Positions 9,893 through 19,523 of a stretch of DNA of 64,000 bases are shown here, piece by piece. Below the pieces are notes generated by a model, which had not been told where the DNA came from, ran no database searches, and saw nothing but the letters and a program-made list of their open reading frames with translations. The position numbers and the translations under genes were made by a program. How positions within the stretch are numbered: position 1 is the stretch's first letter; every line of letters starts with the position of its first letter. This stretch comes from Cupriavidus pinatubonensis (GTDB lineage Bacteria > Pseudomonadota > Gammaproteobacteria > Burkholderiales > Burkholderiaceae), in NCBI RefSeq assembly GCF_019602855.1, contig NZ_CP080767.1, forward strand, positions 744,001-808,000. Reading direction: 5' to 3'.

Positions 9893-11962
9893 ATGCCCCG
9901 CCCGACTGTCGTTGTCACACGACCCGCCGGGCAGTCCCGGCAACTGACAGAAGCGCTCCAGGCCGCAGGGCTCGATGTCCTCGGCTTTCCGCTGCTCTCG
10001 ATTGGCCCCGCCGCCGATGACGCGCCGCTGCGCGCGGCACTGGCGCGCTTGGACCAATTCGCGCTGGTGATTTTTGTCAGCCCCAACGCCATCCAGTACG
10101 CGGTCGATGCGCTCGCTGTGGTGCAGGGCATTGCCGCGGCGCAGTGGCCGCCCGGCGTCCCGGTGGCCGTGGTCGGACCCGCCAGCGTCATGGCGCTGGC
10201 CGAACGTGGCATTGTCGCGCCCGACTATCGCGTGATCGCGCCGGCGGGTGCCGACGGCAACGGCACGAACGGCGGCGCCAACGGCGAAGAAGCCCGTTTT
10301 GACTCCGAAGCGCTCTGGGCTCAGCTCGAACCGGCCGCACTGCAAGGACGCTCCGTGCTCATCGTCCGCGGCAACGGTGGCCGCGACTGGCTTGGCGACC
10401 GATTGCGCGAAGCGGGCGCGGACGTCACGGCCGTCGAGGCGTACCAGCGCACGCTGCCCGAGCCCACTGCCATGCAATGGCAGGCCGTGCGCGACGGCCT
10501 GAGCCCTGGCGCCGCCCCGCAAGCCTGGCTGCTGACCAGCTCCGAAGCCGTGCGCAACCTCGAGACACTGGCGCGACATAACCTGTCGCCGCAGGAACTG
10601 GCCACCCTGAAACAGGTGCAGTGCATCGCGCCGCATGCGAGAATCGCCGAACAGGCGCAGGCGCTCGGCTTCACGCGCATCCTGCGTGCAGCGCCAGGCG
10701 ATGCCGGCCTGCTCGCGGCATGCAAACAGTGGGCGGATGCCTATGCGGGCCCGATAGCCGCAAGTACACCGGTTCCTGCGGTGGCTCCGGCACCGCGGCC
10801 GGAGCCGCTGCCCGTGCCGCCGCCTGCCATGACAAACAGGGTCGAACGCGTGACGCAAGAAACTACGTCCTCCTCAACCACCATTCCCCCCGGTGCCACG
10901 GCTTCGGCTTCGCCATCGGCCTCGTTCGCCGCGCCGCGCCGCAATGCCGCATTGTGGGCGCTGGTGGCGGTGCTGGTGCTGGCAACTGCCGGCGGCTTCT
11001 GGTGGCTGCAGCAGCGGGTCGACCACCTGACCGAGGAGCTGGCACGACGCCAGCAGAGCAACGACGCCTTGGTGCAGGAAACGCGCGTGCTGTCGCGCAA
11101 CGCGCAGGACACCGTCAAGGAGCTGCAGGCCAAGGTCGGCGCGCTGGACGGCCAGGTCGGCGAGACCCGCGACAAGCAGGTCGCGCTCGAACAGGTCTAC
11201 CAGGACCTGATGCGCAACCGCGATGATTGGGAAATCGCCGAGATCCAGCAGTTGCTGACCAATGCCGGCCAGCAGCTCCAGCTCACCGGCAACGTCCAGG
11301 TCGCACTGGCCGCGCTGCAGAGTGCCGACGCACGTCTGGCCCGCACCGACAAGCCGCAGTACAACCTGCTGCGGCGCGCACTGGCGCGCGATATCGCGCG
11401 CATGAAGGCGGTGCCCGATACCGACCTGACCGGCGCTGCCATCAAGCTTGATGAAGCCATCAACCAGATCGACGCGCTGCCGCTGTTGTCCAGCGAACGC
11501 ATGCTCGAGCGTACCGAGGCCGAAGACCGCAAGGATGCCGGCCGTGGCGCTGCTGCCAAGGGTGCACGCGAGGCCTCTGCCCCGGCATCGGGCGGCGTAG
11601 GCAACTGGTTCGCCCGGTTGTGGAATTACATGCGCGATGAAATGGCGCAGGTTATCCGCATCCGCAAGGTCGATGACACTGAAGCGCTGTTGCTGTCGGG
11701 GGACCAGGGCTGGTTCCTGCGCGAGAACGTCAAGCTGCGCATGCTCAATGCACGCCTGGCGCTGCTGTCGCGCAATGAGCCGGTCTTCCGCAATGACCTT
11801 GCCGCGGCGCAAGCCATGATCGGCCGTTATTTCGACACGAGGTCAAGGCGCGTGCAAACCGTGCTCACGCTGCTCAAGCAGGCGCAGGCTGGCGCGGTGA
11901 CGGTGCAGTTGCCGACCATGGCGGAAAGCCTCGGCGCGCTGCACGCGCTGAAGAAGGAGTAA
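9893..11962 (+). CDS. hemDX: Fused uroporphyrinogen-III synthase / HemX membrane protein
   Basis: Residues 1 to about 280 are HemD, which closes and inverts ring D of hydroxymethylbilane to uroporphyrinogen III. They contain TRPAGQSRQLTEAL, FVSPNAIQYAVDAL and the YQRTLPEP segment. A proline/serine-rich linker follows, then a membrane helix near 352-372 (AALWALVAVLVLATAGGFWW). After that comes a long helical HemX region with a coiled-coil start and the typical EIQQLLTNAGQQLQLTGNV block. In many bacteria these are two adjacent genes; here they are one 689-codon frame with no internal stop. GAGG about eight bases upstream supports the start. HemX is often annotated as a uroporphyrin methyltransferase, but the characteristic methyltransferase motifs are absent. 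Confidence 0.93.
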   Translation: MPRPTVVVTRPAGQSRQLTEALQAAGLDVLGFPLLSIGPAADDAPLRAALARLDQFALVIFVSPNAIQYAVDALAVVQGIAAAQWPPGVPVAVVGPASVMALAERGIVAPDYRVIAPAGADGNGTNGGANGEEARFDSEALWAQLEPAALQGRSVLIVRGNGGRDWLGDRLREAGADVTAVEAYQRTLPEPTAMQWQAVRDGLSPGAAPQAWLLTSSEAVRNLETLARHNLSPQELATLKQVQCIAPHARIAEQAQALGFTRILRAAPGDAGLLAACKQWADAYAGPIAASTPVPAVAPAPRPEPLPVPPPAMTNRVERVTQETTSSSTTIPPGATASASPSASFAAPRRNAALWALVAVLVLATAGGFWWLQQRVDHLTEELARRQQSNDALVQETRVLSRNAQDTVKELQAKVGALDGQVGETRDKQVALEQVYQDLMRNRDDWEIAEIQQLLTNAGQQLQLTGNVQVALAALQSADARLARTDKPQYNLLRRALARDIARMKAVPDTDLTGAAIKLDEAINQIDALPLLSSERMLERTEAEDRKDAGRGAAAKGAREASAPASGGVGNWFARLWNYMRDEMAQVIRIRKVDDTEALLLSGDQGWFLRENVKLRMLNARLALLSRNEPVFRNDLAAAQAMIGRYFDTRSRRVQTVLTLLKQAQAGAVTVQLPTMAESLGALHALKKE

Positions 11963-11964
11963 CC

Positions 11965-13155
11965 ATGCGCCTGCTTTTCTGGGTCGCGATCCTGTTCGGC
12001 GGTGCGGTCGGGCTGGCGCTGTTCACGCAGTTCAACCACAGCAATGTGGTGCTGTTCTATCCGCCGTACCGTGTCGAGCTGTCGCTGAACCTGGCGCTGG
12101 CGCTGCTGCTGCTGGTGTTCTTCGTAGTGTGGACTGTCTTGTCCACGGCGCGTCATCTTTCCGAGATGCCGCGCAGGGCAGCCGCGTATCGTGAACGCAG
12201 CCGCATGAACAAGGCCCAGGCGGCGCTGCGCGAGTCGATTGAAAACCTGTTCGCGGGCCGTTTCGCGCGCGCCGAACGCGCAGCGCGTGAGGCGCAGTCC
12301 TGGGATGCGCAGGTGCAGACCGCCGCGCTGGTCGGCGCCCGCGCCGCGCACCGCATGCAGGAGACGGATCGCCGCGACGCCTGGATGGCGCAGGTCACCG
12401 ATCCGGAGCGCGAGCAGGCACGGCTGGTCTCCATGGCCGAATTGCTGATGGATGCGCGCGATGCCGATGGCGCGCTCGAGACCATTGCTCAATTGCAAGC
12501 CCAAGGCGCGCGCCAGATCCACGTGCAGCGCATCGCGTTGCGTGCGCACCAGCACCTGAAGAACTGGTCCGAAGTGCTGCGCCTCGCGCGGTCGCTGGAA
12601 AAGCGCAACGCCCTGCATCCGGTGCTCGCGCTGCGGCTCAAGCAGATGGCCTGCGAGGCCATGCTGGACGAGCGCCGCCACGACGCCGAGGCCCTGTCCT
12701 CGTTTTGGCGCACGCTGTCGGCCGACGAACGGCGCGCCGCGCGGATCGCCGAGCCGGCGGCCCGCTACTTTGCCGCACTTGGCCGGCAGGACGAGGCGCG
12801 GCGCATCATCGAGGATGCACTCAAGGTCCACTGGGACAGCCGCCTGGTGCTGCGCTATGCCGACTGTGCCAGAGCCGGCCACGCCCTGCCGCTGATCCAG
12901 CAGGCAGAGAAATGGATCAACGAACATCCCGCTGACCCCGACCTTTACTTCACGCTCGGCGTGCTTTGCCTTGGCGAGCAGCTGTGGGGCAAGGCCCAGT
13001 CCAGCTTCGAGCGCGCCTTGAAGTATGCGGATCGCCATCAGCAGACCCGTCTGCGCGTGCGCACTCACCTGGCACTGGCTCGCCTGTTCGAAGAGACCGA
13101 GCGGCCCGAAGAGGCGCAGCGCCACTACCGCGAAAGCGCGATGCTGGCTGCCTGA
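11965..13155 (+). CDS. hemY: HemY, TPR-containing membrane protein of the haem operon
   Basis: This 396-residue protein matches the HemY family found after hemX in proteobacteria. It has two membrane helices (about 1-20 and 42-62), then cytoplasmic or periplasmic TPR-like helices such as ALRESIENLFAGRFARAERAA and DLYFTLGVLCLGEQLWGKA. AAGGAG ends five bases before the ATG, and the start lies two bases beyond the hemDX stop. It is unrelated to the Bacillus HemY oxidase. Its biochemical role is not established; it is thought to assist late haem synthesis. Confidence 0.94.
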   Translation: MRLLFWVAILFGGAVGLALFTQFNHSNVVLFYPPYRVELSLNLALALLLLVFFVVWTVLSTARHLSEMPRRAAAYRERSRMNKAQAALRESIENLFAGRFARAERAAREAQSWDAQVQTAALVGARAAHRMQETDRRDAWMAQVTDPEREQARLVSMAELLMDARDADGALETIAQLQAQGARQIHVQRIALRAHQHLKNWSEVLRLARSLEKRNALHPVLALRLKQMACEAMLDERRHDAEALSSFWRTLSADERRAARIAEPAARYFAALGRQDEARRIIEDALKVHWDSRLVLRYADCARAGHALPLIQQAEKWINEHPADPDLYFTLGVLCLGEQLWGKAQSSFERALKYADRHQQTRLRVRTHLALARLFEETERPEEAQRHYRESAMLAA

Positions 13156-13186
13156 AGCCCGCACGCGTATCCGTCCCGCGCGGCAG

Positions 13187-14725
13187 TCAGCCTTCCGGCC
13201 GCCGCCATTCCTTCACCACCGCATAGCGCTCCAGTGTTTCCTTGCGCGCGACGTCGTGCTGCACGAGCGGGCGCGGATAGTTCTCACCCAGCCGAACGCC
13301 TGCAGCGAGCAGCACGTCCTGCGGTGCGGTCCACGGTGCATGCACGTACTTGTCCGGCAATGCTGCGAGTTGTGGCAGGTACTTCCGGATAAAGCGGCCC
13401 TGCGGGTCGAATTTTTCCGATTGCGTGACCGGGTTGAAAATGCGGAACCAAGGCTGCGCATCGCATCCGGTTGAGGCGGCCCATTGCCAGCCGCCGTTGT
13501 TGGCCGCGAAATCGAAGTCGTTGAGTTGGTCGGCAAAGTAATGCTCGCCACGGCGCCAGTCCACGCCCAGGTCTTTGACCAGGAAGCTGGCCGTCACCAT
13601 CCGAAGCCGGTTGTGCATATAACCGCTTTGACGGATCTGCAGCATCGCGGCATCGACGAGCGGATACCCGGTAGCAGCATCGCGCCATGACTCGAAATAG
13701 CGATCGCCGGTTTCACCGTCGCGCCACCGGATGATGTCGTAGGCCGGATGGAAAGCCTCGCCAGCCGCCACACGCGGATGGTGGTGCAGGATCATGAAGT
13801 AGAAGTCCCGCCAGACCAGTTCCGACAACCAGGTCGCGGCGCCAGCGGTGTCCGCGCCGCCGCGCAGCACTGCCCCATGTGCGGCGCGGGCCAGGGTGCG
13901 GATCGACACCGTGCCGAATCGCAGGTGCACGGACAGATAGCTCGGTCCGCGCAGGGCAGGGTAGTCACGCCGGCGGCCGTAGTCGCCCATGCGTGATGTG
14001 AATTCCTCGAACAATGCCTGGCCACCTGAACTGCCCGTTGGCATGGCGACCTCTGCGAGATTGCTCGGAGCAAATCCCAGATCCTCCAGTGAGGGCAGTG
14101 GAACTAGCCGCTTCGAGGGAAGCGGTGCCAGCGCATGCAGGTATGGCTCGATCGGGTAGGGCCGAAGGTCAAATGGCTGGATTGTCTTGAGCCAGGCGTT
14201 CTTGTAAGGCGTGAACACGGCAAACGGCTTGCCCTGGCTCGTCAGGATCTCGTCGCGCTCGAAGATGACCTGATCCTTGAACGTGAACAGCACGCGCGCG
14301 TCCCCGGCCAGCGAGTCACGGACCGCAGCATCACGGGCAACGGCGTCCGGTTCATAGTCATGGTTGGCGAATACGGCCTGCACGCCCAATTCACGGGCCA
14401 GGGCGGGAATCGCGCTTGCAGCCGAATCGTTCATGACGATCAGACCGCCGCCGGCGGCGCGCAAGGTGGCATCGAGTTCGATCAGCGACGCGCGGATGAA
14501 ATCGACGCGCCGGTCCCCTTTCAGGCCGCGGGCTAGCAGTGGGTCCAGGATGTCGCGGTCGAACACGAATACGCACCAAACCTCGCGGCAGTGCTTGAGG
14601 GCATAATGCAGCGCCGCGTGGTCGGTCGACCTCAGGTCGCGCCGGAACCACACGAGGCCGCGGTCGAACTGGTGGTCGATGCGGTAGGGTGGGCGAGGAG
14701 AGGCTGGTGTGTCTGCGCCTTGCAT
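13187..14725 (-). CDS. phrB: Deoxyribodipyrimidine photolyase
   Basis: PhrB uses blue light and FADH to repair cyclobutane pyrimidine dimers in DNA. The 512-residue product begins its photolyase domain with GLVWFRRDLRSTDHAAL (antenna-binding domain). It continues with the FAD-binding helical domain, including GYMHNRLRMVTASFL, DWRRGEHYF, WQWAASTGCDAQPWFR and FNPVTQSEKFDPQG, the class I CPD photolyase signatures. I prefer the ATG at 14725, which has AAGG just upstream. An in-frame ATG at 14764 adds 13 residues without a ribosome binding site. It is divergent from the RsuA-family gene. Confidence 0.95.
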   Translation of the reverse strand: MQGADTPASPRPPYRIDHQFDRGLVWFRRDLRSTDHAALHYALKHCREVWCVFVFDRDILDPLLARGLKGDRRVDFIRASLIELDATLRAAGGGLIVMNDSAASAIPALARELGVQAVFANHDYEPDAVARDAAVRDSLAGDARVLFTFKDQVIFERDEILTSQGKPFAVFTPYKNAWLKTIQPFDLRPYPIEPYLHALAPLPSKRLVPLPSLEDLGFAPSNLAEVAMPTGSSGGQALFEEFTSRMGDYGRRRDYPALRGPSYLSVHLRFGTVSIRTLARAAHGAVLRGGADTAGAATWLSELVWRDFYFMILHHHPRVAAGEAFHPAYDIIRWRDGETGDRYFESWRDAATGYPLVDAAMLQIRQSGYMHNRLRMVTASFLVKDLGVDWRRGEHYFADQLNDFDFAANNGGWQWAASTGCDAQPWFRIFNPVTQSEKFDPQGRFIRKYLPQLAALPDKYVHAPWTAPQDVLLAAGVRLGENYPRPLVQHDVARKETLERYAVVKEWRRPEG

Positions 14726-14819
14726 GGTGCCTTGGTGAAGGTTAGCCGGGCGATACCCTAACATAGCGATACGGATGGCCCGGCCCTCCGAAACATTTTC
14801 ACTGACGATTCAATTTCCC

Positions 14820-15530
14820 ATGACCCTCGACCGCATCCTCCAATCCCAAGGCTTTGGCACACGCCGCTACTGTGGCGACTTGATCGCTGCGGGGCTGGTG
14901 GAGGTCAATGGCGAGCTCTGCGAAGACCCACGTGCGCAGTTCGAGGTTGACGGACTGCGCCTGACTGTCGATGGTGAGGAATGGTTGGCCTGCACCAAGG
15001 CCTACCTGATGCTGAACAAGCCGGCCGGCTACGAGTGCTCGCAGCGCCCGCGCCACCACCCGAGCGTGTACAACCTGCTGCCGGTGCCGCTGCGCCAGCG
15101 CGAGGTGCAGGCCGTCGGCCGGCTCGACCACGACACCACGGGCTTGCTGTTGCTGACGGACGATGGGCAGTTCATCCACGCCCAGACTTCGCCAAAGCGC
15201 AAGGTGCCGAAGGTCTACGAGGTGACGACGGCCGAGCCGGTCACGCAAGAACAGGTGGACGCCCTGCGCACTGGCGTGAAACTCGACGATGAACCGGTGC
15301 CGATCGCCGCAGAAGGGTGCGAAATCACTGGCGAATGCAGCCTGCGCCTGACGCTGCTGCAAGGCAAGTACCACCAGGTCAAGCGCATGGTGGCCGCTGC
15401 CGGCAATCACGTGAATGCCTTGCATCGCAGTGCGGTCGGCGGCTTGAGGCTGGATCCAGCGGCGCTGCCAGAAGGTGAGTGGCGCTGGCTGACGGCCGAG
15501 GATCTGGCGGCCTTGACCAGCAAGGACTGA
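14820..15530 (+). CDS. rsuA: RsuA-family rRNA pseudouridine synthase
   Basis: This enzyme isomerises a uridine in ribosomal RNA to pseudouridine. Starting at 14820 it has 236 residues. An S4-like RNA-binding domain comes first (LDRILQSQGFGTRR, LIAAGLVEVNGEL), then the catalytic domain with YLMLNKPAGYECS, GRLDHDTTGLLLLTDDG (catalytic aspartate) and KYHQVKRMVAAAGNHV. Length and domain order fit RsuA, which modifies U516 of 16S rRNA, better than RluB or RluE. An in-frame start at 14775 would add 15 residues that do not fit the family. No clear Shine-Dalgarno is visible at either start. Confidence 0.88.
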   Translation: MTLDRILQSQGFGTRRYCGDLIAAGLVEVNGELCEDPRAQFEVDGLRLTVDGEEWLACTKAYLMLNKPAGYECSQRPRHHPSVYNLLPVPLRQREVQAVGRLDHDTTGLLLLTDDGQFIHAQTSPKRKVPKVYEVTTAEPVTQEQVDALRTGVKLDDEPVPIAAEGCEITGECSLRLTLLQGKYHQVKRMVAAAGNHVNALHRSAVGGLRLDPAALPEGEWRWLTAEDLAALTSKD

Positions 15531-15588
15531 GCCACCGTTTGCTGCGCCGCAGCGCGGCCAATTCTTTTCGGGTCGCCTCCCAGTGATT

Positions 15589-15597
15589 TGGTAAAAT
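15589..15597 (+). promoter_or_regulatory. Extended -10 (TGnTAAAAT) at the yqgE start
   Basis: The run TGGTAAAAT matches an extended -10 element and overlaps the first possible ATG of yqgE (15596). Transcription from it would begin around 15604-15605, exactly at the second in-frame ATG (15605), which would give a leaderless message. No convincing -35 is visible. Confidence 0.35.
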
Positions 15598-16177
15598 GCC
15601 ACGTATGGCCAAGTCCGAAGCTCCCATCAATCTGACCAATCAGTTCCTGATTGCCATGCCCGGCATGGCTGATCCGACGTTTTCGGGCTCTGTCGTCTAC
15701 CTTTGCGAACACAATGAGCGTGGCGCGCTCGGGCTGGTGATCAACCGTCCGATCGACATCGACATGGCCACGCTGTTCGACAAGATCGATCTCAAGCTGG
15801 AAATCCAGCCTGTGGCGCATCAGCCCGTCTATTTCGGTGGCCCGGTGCAGACCGAACGCGGTTTTGTGCTGCATGACCCGGTCGGCATCTATGTGTCGTC
15901 ACTCGCCGTACCCGGCGGGCTGGAGATGACGACCTCAAAGGACGTACTAGAGGCCGTGGCGAACGGTAGCGGCCCTCACCGTTTCCTGCTGACCCTGGGC
16001 TACTCCGGCTGGGGCGCCGGCCAGCTCGAAGACGAGCTTTCCCGCAATGGCTGGCTGACTGTCCAGGCCGACCCCGAAATCATCTTCAGCGTGCCACCCG
16101 AAGAGCGCTTCTCGGCGGCTATCCGCCTGCTGGGCATCGATATCACCATGCTTTCCGGCGAGGCCGGGCATGCCTGA
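15596..16177 (+). CDS. yqgE: YqgE/AlgH family protein (UPF0301)
   Basis: This 193-residue protein belongs to the YqgE/AlgH family, recognised by [40 protein letters not shown] and the [13 protein letters not shown] block. Its biochemical activity is unknown; the name AlgH comes from an alginate regulator in Pseudomonas. It begins a run that continues with ruvX (eight-base overlap), pyrR, pyrB, pyrC' and plsC, an order widely conserved in this group. The start may be 15596 or the in-frame ATG at 15605. Confidence 0.95.
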   Translation: MPRMAKSEAPINLTNQFLIAMPGMADPTFSGSVVYLCEHNERGALGLVINRPIDIDMATLFDKIDLKLEIQPVAHQPVYFGGPVQTERGFVLHDPVGIYVSSLAVPGGLEMTTSKDVLEAVANGSGPHRFLLTLGYSGWGAGQLEDELSRNGWLTVQADPEIIFSVPPEERFSAAIRLLGIDITMLSGEAGHA

Positions 16178-16595
16178 CGGCGTGGGGCGCGAACTGCCCC
16201 GCGATGGCACGGTCTTGGCATTCGACTACGGCGAGAAGAAGATCGGCGTTGCACTCGGCAACTTCGTCACGCGTCACGCGACCGCCCTGACTATCCTTCC
16301 GAACGTGTCGGTCGAAGGCCGCTTCCAGGCCGTCGGCGAGTTGATCCGCGAGTGGACGCCCGTGCAGCTCGTAGTGGGCATGCCGGTCAACCCGGAAGGC
16401 GGCGAGCAGCCCTCCATGCGGCTCGCACGCCGCTTCGGCAATCAGCTCAACGGACGCTATAGCCTGCCCGTCGAGTGGGTGGACGAACGCTATTCCTCGC
16501 GTATGGCCGCCATGGGCGGCGCCCGCCGCGGCGAGCTCGATGCCGAGGCCGCACGCATCATCCTGCAACAGTATTTCGACCAGCTTCCGCTATGA
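16170..16595 (+). CDS. ruvX: Putative pre-16S rRNA nuclease / Holliday junction resolvase-like YqgF
   Basis: RuvX/YqgF is a small RNase H-fold nuclease implicated in maturation of the 16S rRNA 5' end. The 141-residue product shows the three acidic motifs of the family: [27 protein letters not shown], and [10 protein letters not shown] with the catalytic aspartate. It overlaps yqgE by eight bases and pyrR by four (ATGA), so it is translationally coupled on both sides. Confidence 0.95.
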   Translation: MPDGVGRELPRDGTVLAFDYGEKKIGVALGNFVTRHATALTILPNVSVEGRFQAVGELIREWTPVQLVVGMPVNPEGGEQPSMRLARRFGNQLNGRYSLPVEWVDERYSSRMAAMGGARRGELDAEAARIILQQYFDQLPL

Positions 16596-17119
16596 CCCGA
16601 CACACCAATCCCGACGCCGAGGCGCTTTACCGCGCCTTGCTCGACAAGGCTCAGGCGCTGATTCCGCAAGCCGAGCGTGCGCAGTGGTCCGTGGCCGGCA
16701 TCCATTCCGGCGGCGCCTGGATTGCGCATAGGCTCGCGGCGGATCTGGGACTGCCTGACCACGGTGTCATCAACGTGGCCTTCCACCGTGACGACTATGC
16801 CAAAAAAGGCCTGCACAGCCAGGCCCAGCCGAGCACGCTGCCGTTCGACGTGCAGGACCGCAAGATCCTGCTGATCGACGACGTGCTGGCGACCGGCCGC
16901 ACCATCCGCGCGGCGGTCAATGAACTGTTCGACTATGGCCGTCCCGCGCGTGTCGCGCTGGGCGTGCTGGTGGATCGCGGCGGCCGCGAGCTGCCGATTG
17001 CGGCGGACCTGGTCGCGCTGCAGACTGAACTCCCGCGCGAAGCCACGCTCGTACTAGCGCGCCAGGGTGAAGGCGCCAAGGCGACCTTTGCCTTTACCAC
17101 CGAATCATCGGCCGGTTGA
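16592..17119 (+). CDS. pyrR: PyrR bifunctional pyrimidine regulator / phosphoribosyltransferase-type protein
   Basis: The 175-residue product is a type I phosphoribosyltransferase fold with the PRPP-binding loop [17 protein letters not shown] at about 91-107. It has the PyrR-type segments [16 protein letters not shown] and [11 protein letters not shown]. PyrR proteins sense uridine nucleotides and some have uracil phosphoribosyltransferase activity; in Gram-negatives their regulatory role is less clear. The ATG at 16592 overlaps the ruvX stop. The longer in-frame start at 16475 lies inside ruvX and is unlikely. It precedes pyrB by 73 bases. I see no convincing attenuator in that gap. Confidence 0.93.
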   Translation: MTRHTNPDAEALYRALLDKAQALIPQAERAQWSVAGIHSGGAWIAHRLAADLGLPDHGVINVAFHRDDYAKKGLHSQAQPSTLPFDVQDRKILLIDDVLATGRTIRAAVNELFDYGRPARVALGVLVDRGGRELPIAADLVALQTELPREATLVLARQGEGAKATFAFTTESSAG

Positions 17120-17192
17120 TCCGGCCAATTTTTCGTTCACCGGCTCCGAGACCAGACTAGTCCCCCCGATTTTTGCCCGCGCCTGACCACCC

Positions 17193-18164
17193 ATGACCAA
17201 GACGTTCCGCAACCCGCAGCTGACCAAGAACGGCGAACTGAAGCACCTGCTGTCGATCGAGGGATTGTCGCGTGACATGATCACGCACATCCTCGATACC
17301 GCCAGCCAGTTCGTGTCGCTGTCCGACTCTGACCGCGATGTGAAGAAGGTGCCGCTGCTGCGCGGCAAGAGCGTGTTCAACCTGTTCTTCGAGAACTCTA
17401 CGCGTACGCGCACCACCTTCGAGATCGCCGCCAAGCGGTTGTCGGCGGACGTGCTGAACCTGAATATCAACGCCTCGTCGACCAGCAAGGGCGAGTCGCT
17501 GCTGGACACGATCAACAACCTGTCGGCCATGTCGGCGGACATGTTCGTGGTGCGCCACGCCAGTTCGGGCGCGCCGTACCTGATCGCCGAACACGTTGCA
17601 CCGCACGTACACGTGATCAACGCCGGCGACGGTCGTCATGCGCACCCGACGCAAGGCCTGCTGGACATGTACACGATCCGGCACTTCAAGAAGGACTTCA
17701 CGCAACTGCGCGTGGCGATCGTTGGCGACATCCTGCACTCGCGCGTGGCGCGTTCGGATATCCACGCGCTGACCACGCTCGGCGTGCCGGAAGTGCGCGC
17801 CATCGGCCCGCGTACGCTTCTGCCGTCGGGACTCGAGCAGATGGGCGTGCGTGTCTTCCACAACATGGAAGAGGGCCTGAAGGACGTGGATGTGGTGATC
17901 ATGCTGCGCTTGCAGAACGAACGCATGAGCGGCGCGCTACTGCCGTCGGCGCAGGAGTACTTCAAGGCCTTCGGCCTGACGCCGGAACGCCTCGCGCTGG
18001 CCGCACCCGACGCGATCGTGATGCACCCGGGGCCGATGAACCGTGGCGTGGAGATTGACTCCGCGGTGGCGGACGGCCCGCAATCGGTGATCCTGAACCA
18101 GGTGACGTTCGGCATCGCCGTGCGCATGGCCGTGATGGGTATCGTGGCAGGAAACAGTGACTGA
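17193..18164 (+). CDS. pyrB: Aspartate carbamoyltransferase catalytic subunit
   Basis: PyrB condenses carbamoyl phosphate and aspartate, the committed step of pyrimidine synthesis. The 323-residue product carries [12 protein letters not shown] (carbamoyl phosphate site), [24 protein letters not shown] and MLRLQNERM (aspartate site). It is followed, with an eight-base overlap, by an inactive dihydroorotase homologue. This matches the PyrB-PyrC' pairing known in Pseudomonas, where PyrC' is structural for the enzyme complex. No pyrI regulatory subunit is seen. Confidence 0.98.
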   Translation: MTKTFRNPQLTKNGELKHLLSIEGLSRDMITHILDTASQFVSLSDSDRDVKKVPLLRGKSVFNLFFENSTRTRTTFEIAAKRLSADVLNLNINASSTSKGESLLDTINNLSAMSADMFVVRHASSGAPYLIAEHVAPHVHVINAGDGRHAHPTQGLLDMYTIRHFKKDFTQLRVAIVGDILHSRVARSDIHALTTLGVPEVRAIGPRTLLPSGLEQMGVRVFHNMEEGLKDVDVVIMLRLQNERMSGALLPSAQEYFKAFGLTPERLALAAPDAIVMHPGPMNRGVEIDSAVADGPQSVILNQVTFGIAVRMAVMGIVAGNSD

Positions 18165-19518
18165 CCACGCGATGCCCACTTCGAGCCAGAACATCCCGAA
18201 CACGCCAAGCGACACGACAAGCCAAGCTATGAAGATTCACATCCAGGGCGGCCGCCTGATCGACCCGGCCGCGAACCTCGACGCCCAGCAGGACCTCTAT
18301 ATCGCCGCCGGCAAAATTGTCGGCGTGGGCAGCGCACCGGCGGACTTCACCGCCAACAAGACCATCGACGCCCGCGGCCTGATCGTGTGCCCGGGCCTCG
18401 TCGACTTGTCGGCCCGCCTGCGCGAGCCCGGCTACGAATACAAGGCCACGCTCGAATCCGAAGTGGCCGCCGCGGCAGCGGGTGGCGTGACCAGTCTGCT
18501 CTGCCCGCCTGATACGGACCCTGTGCTCGACGAGCCCGGCCTGGTCGAGATGCTGAAGTTCCGCGCGCGCACGCTGAACCAGACCCACGTCTACCCGCTG
18601 GGCGCGCTGACGCAGGGCCTGAAGGGCGAAGTCCTGACCGAGATGAACCAGCTGACCGAGGCCGGCTGCGTGGGCTTCAGCCAGGCCGAGGCGCCGGTCC
18701 GAAACACGCAGGTGCTGCTGCGTGCGCTGCAGTACGCGCAGACCTTCGGCTTCACCGTGTGGCTGCGTCCGGAAGATCCTTTCCTCGGCGGCGGCGTGGC
18801 CGCGAGCGGCGCCGTGGCGTCGCGCCTGGGGTTGTCGGGCGTGTCCGTCATTGCCGAGACGGTGCGCCTGCATACCATCTTCGAGCTGATGCGCGCCAGC
18901 GGTGCGCGCGTGCATCTTTGCCGGCTGTCGACGGCAGCAGGTCTCGAGCTGGTGCGTCAGGCCAAGCGTGAAGGCCTCGCTGTGACGTGCGACGTCAACA
19001 TCCACCATGTCTCGCTGACCGACATGGATATCGGCTACTTCAACTCGCAGATGCGTTTTTCACCGCCGCTGCGCAGTGCGCGCGACCGCGATGCCATCGT
19101 CGCCGCGCTGGCCGACGGCACCATCGACGCGCTGTGCTCGGACCACACGCCGGTCGACGACGACGAGAAGCTGCTTCCGTTTGCCGAAGCAACGCCGGGC
19201 GCCATCGGCCTGGAACTGCTACTGCCGCTGACGCTGCGCTGGGCCGCCGAACATAAGGTGCCGCTGAAGACCGCTCTGGCACGCATCACCTCCGAACCCG
19301 CGCGCGTGGCCGGCCTGAAGGCCGGTACGCTGGCGTCAGGCGCTGTCGCGGACATCTGTGTGTTCGATCCGAAGGAAGTCTGGAAGGTCGACCGCCAGTC
19401 CATCAAGAGCCAGGGCAAGAACTCGCCGTGGCTCGGCTACGAGATGGAAGGAAGGGTGCGTATGACGCTGGTCGGTGGCCAGGTTGTCTACGGCAACAAC
19501 AATCACAACCACCACTGA
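18157..19518 (+). CDS. pyrC': Non-catalytic dihydroorotase homologue PyrC'
   Basis: This amidohydrolase-fold protein of 453 residues is related to dihydroorotase but lacks the metal-binding HxH. Where active enzymes read VDLHVHLREPG, it reads [11 protein letters not shown]. The downstream histidine pair (NIHHVSLTD) and aspartate ([12 protein letters not shown]) remain. It is therefore expected to be inactive and to serve as a scaffold for PyrB, as described for the type II ATCase of pseudomonads. The GTG start at 18157 has AGGA just upstream and overlaps pyrB. The conserved fold begins at [13 protein letters not shown] (18230). A histidine/asparagine-rich tail (NNNHNHH) ends the protein. A catalytic pyrC must lie elsewhere. 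Confidence 0.93.
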   Translation: MTDHAMPTSSQNIPNTPSDTTSQAMKIHIQGGRLIDPAANLDAQQDLYIAAGKIVGVGSAPADFTANKTIDARGLIVCPGLVDLSARLREPGYEYKATLESEVAAAAAGGVTSLLCPPDTDPVLDEPGLVEMLKFRARTLNQTHVYPLGALTQGLKGEVLTEMNQLTEAGCVGFSQAEAPVRNTQVLLRALQYAQTFGFTVWLRPEDPFLGGGVAASGAVASRLGLSGVSVIAETVRLHTIFELMRASGARVHLCRLSTAAGLELVRQAKREGLAVTCDVNIHHVSLTDMDIGYFNSQMRFSPPLRSARDRDAIVAALADGTIDALCSDHTPVDDDEKLLPFAEATPGAIGLELLLPLTLRWAAEHKVPLKTALARITSEPARVAGLKAGTLASGAVADICVFDPKEVWKVDRQSIKSQGKNSPWLGYEMEGRVRMTLVGGQVVYGNNNHNHH

Positions 19519-19523
19519 CGCGC

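Noticed and set aside
11827..13164. 445-codon minus-strand frame opposite hemY
   Set aside because: hemY has a ribosome binding site, operon context and family motifs; the antisense frame has none. Similar shadows were dropped at 9569-10858, 44884-46080, 57793-58995 and 60694-61782.
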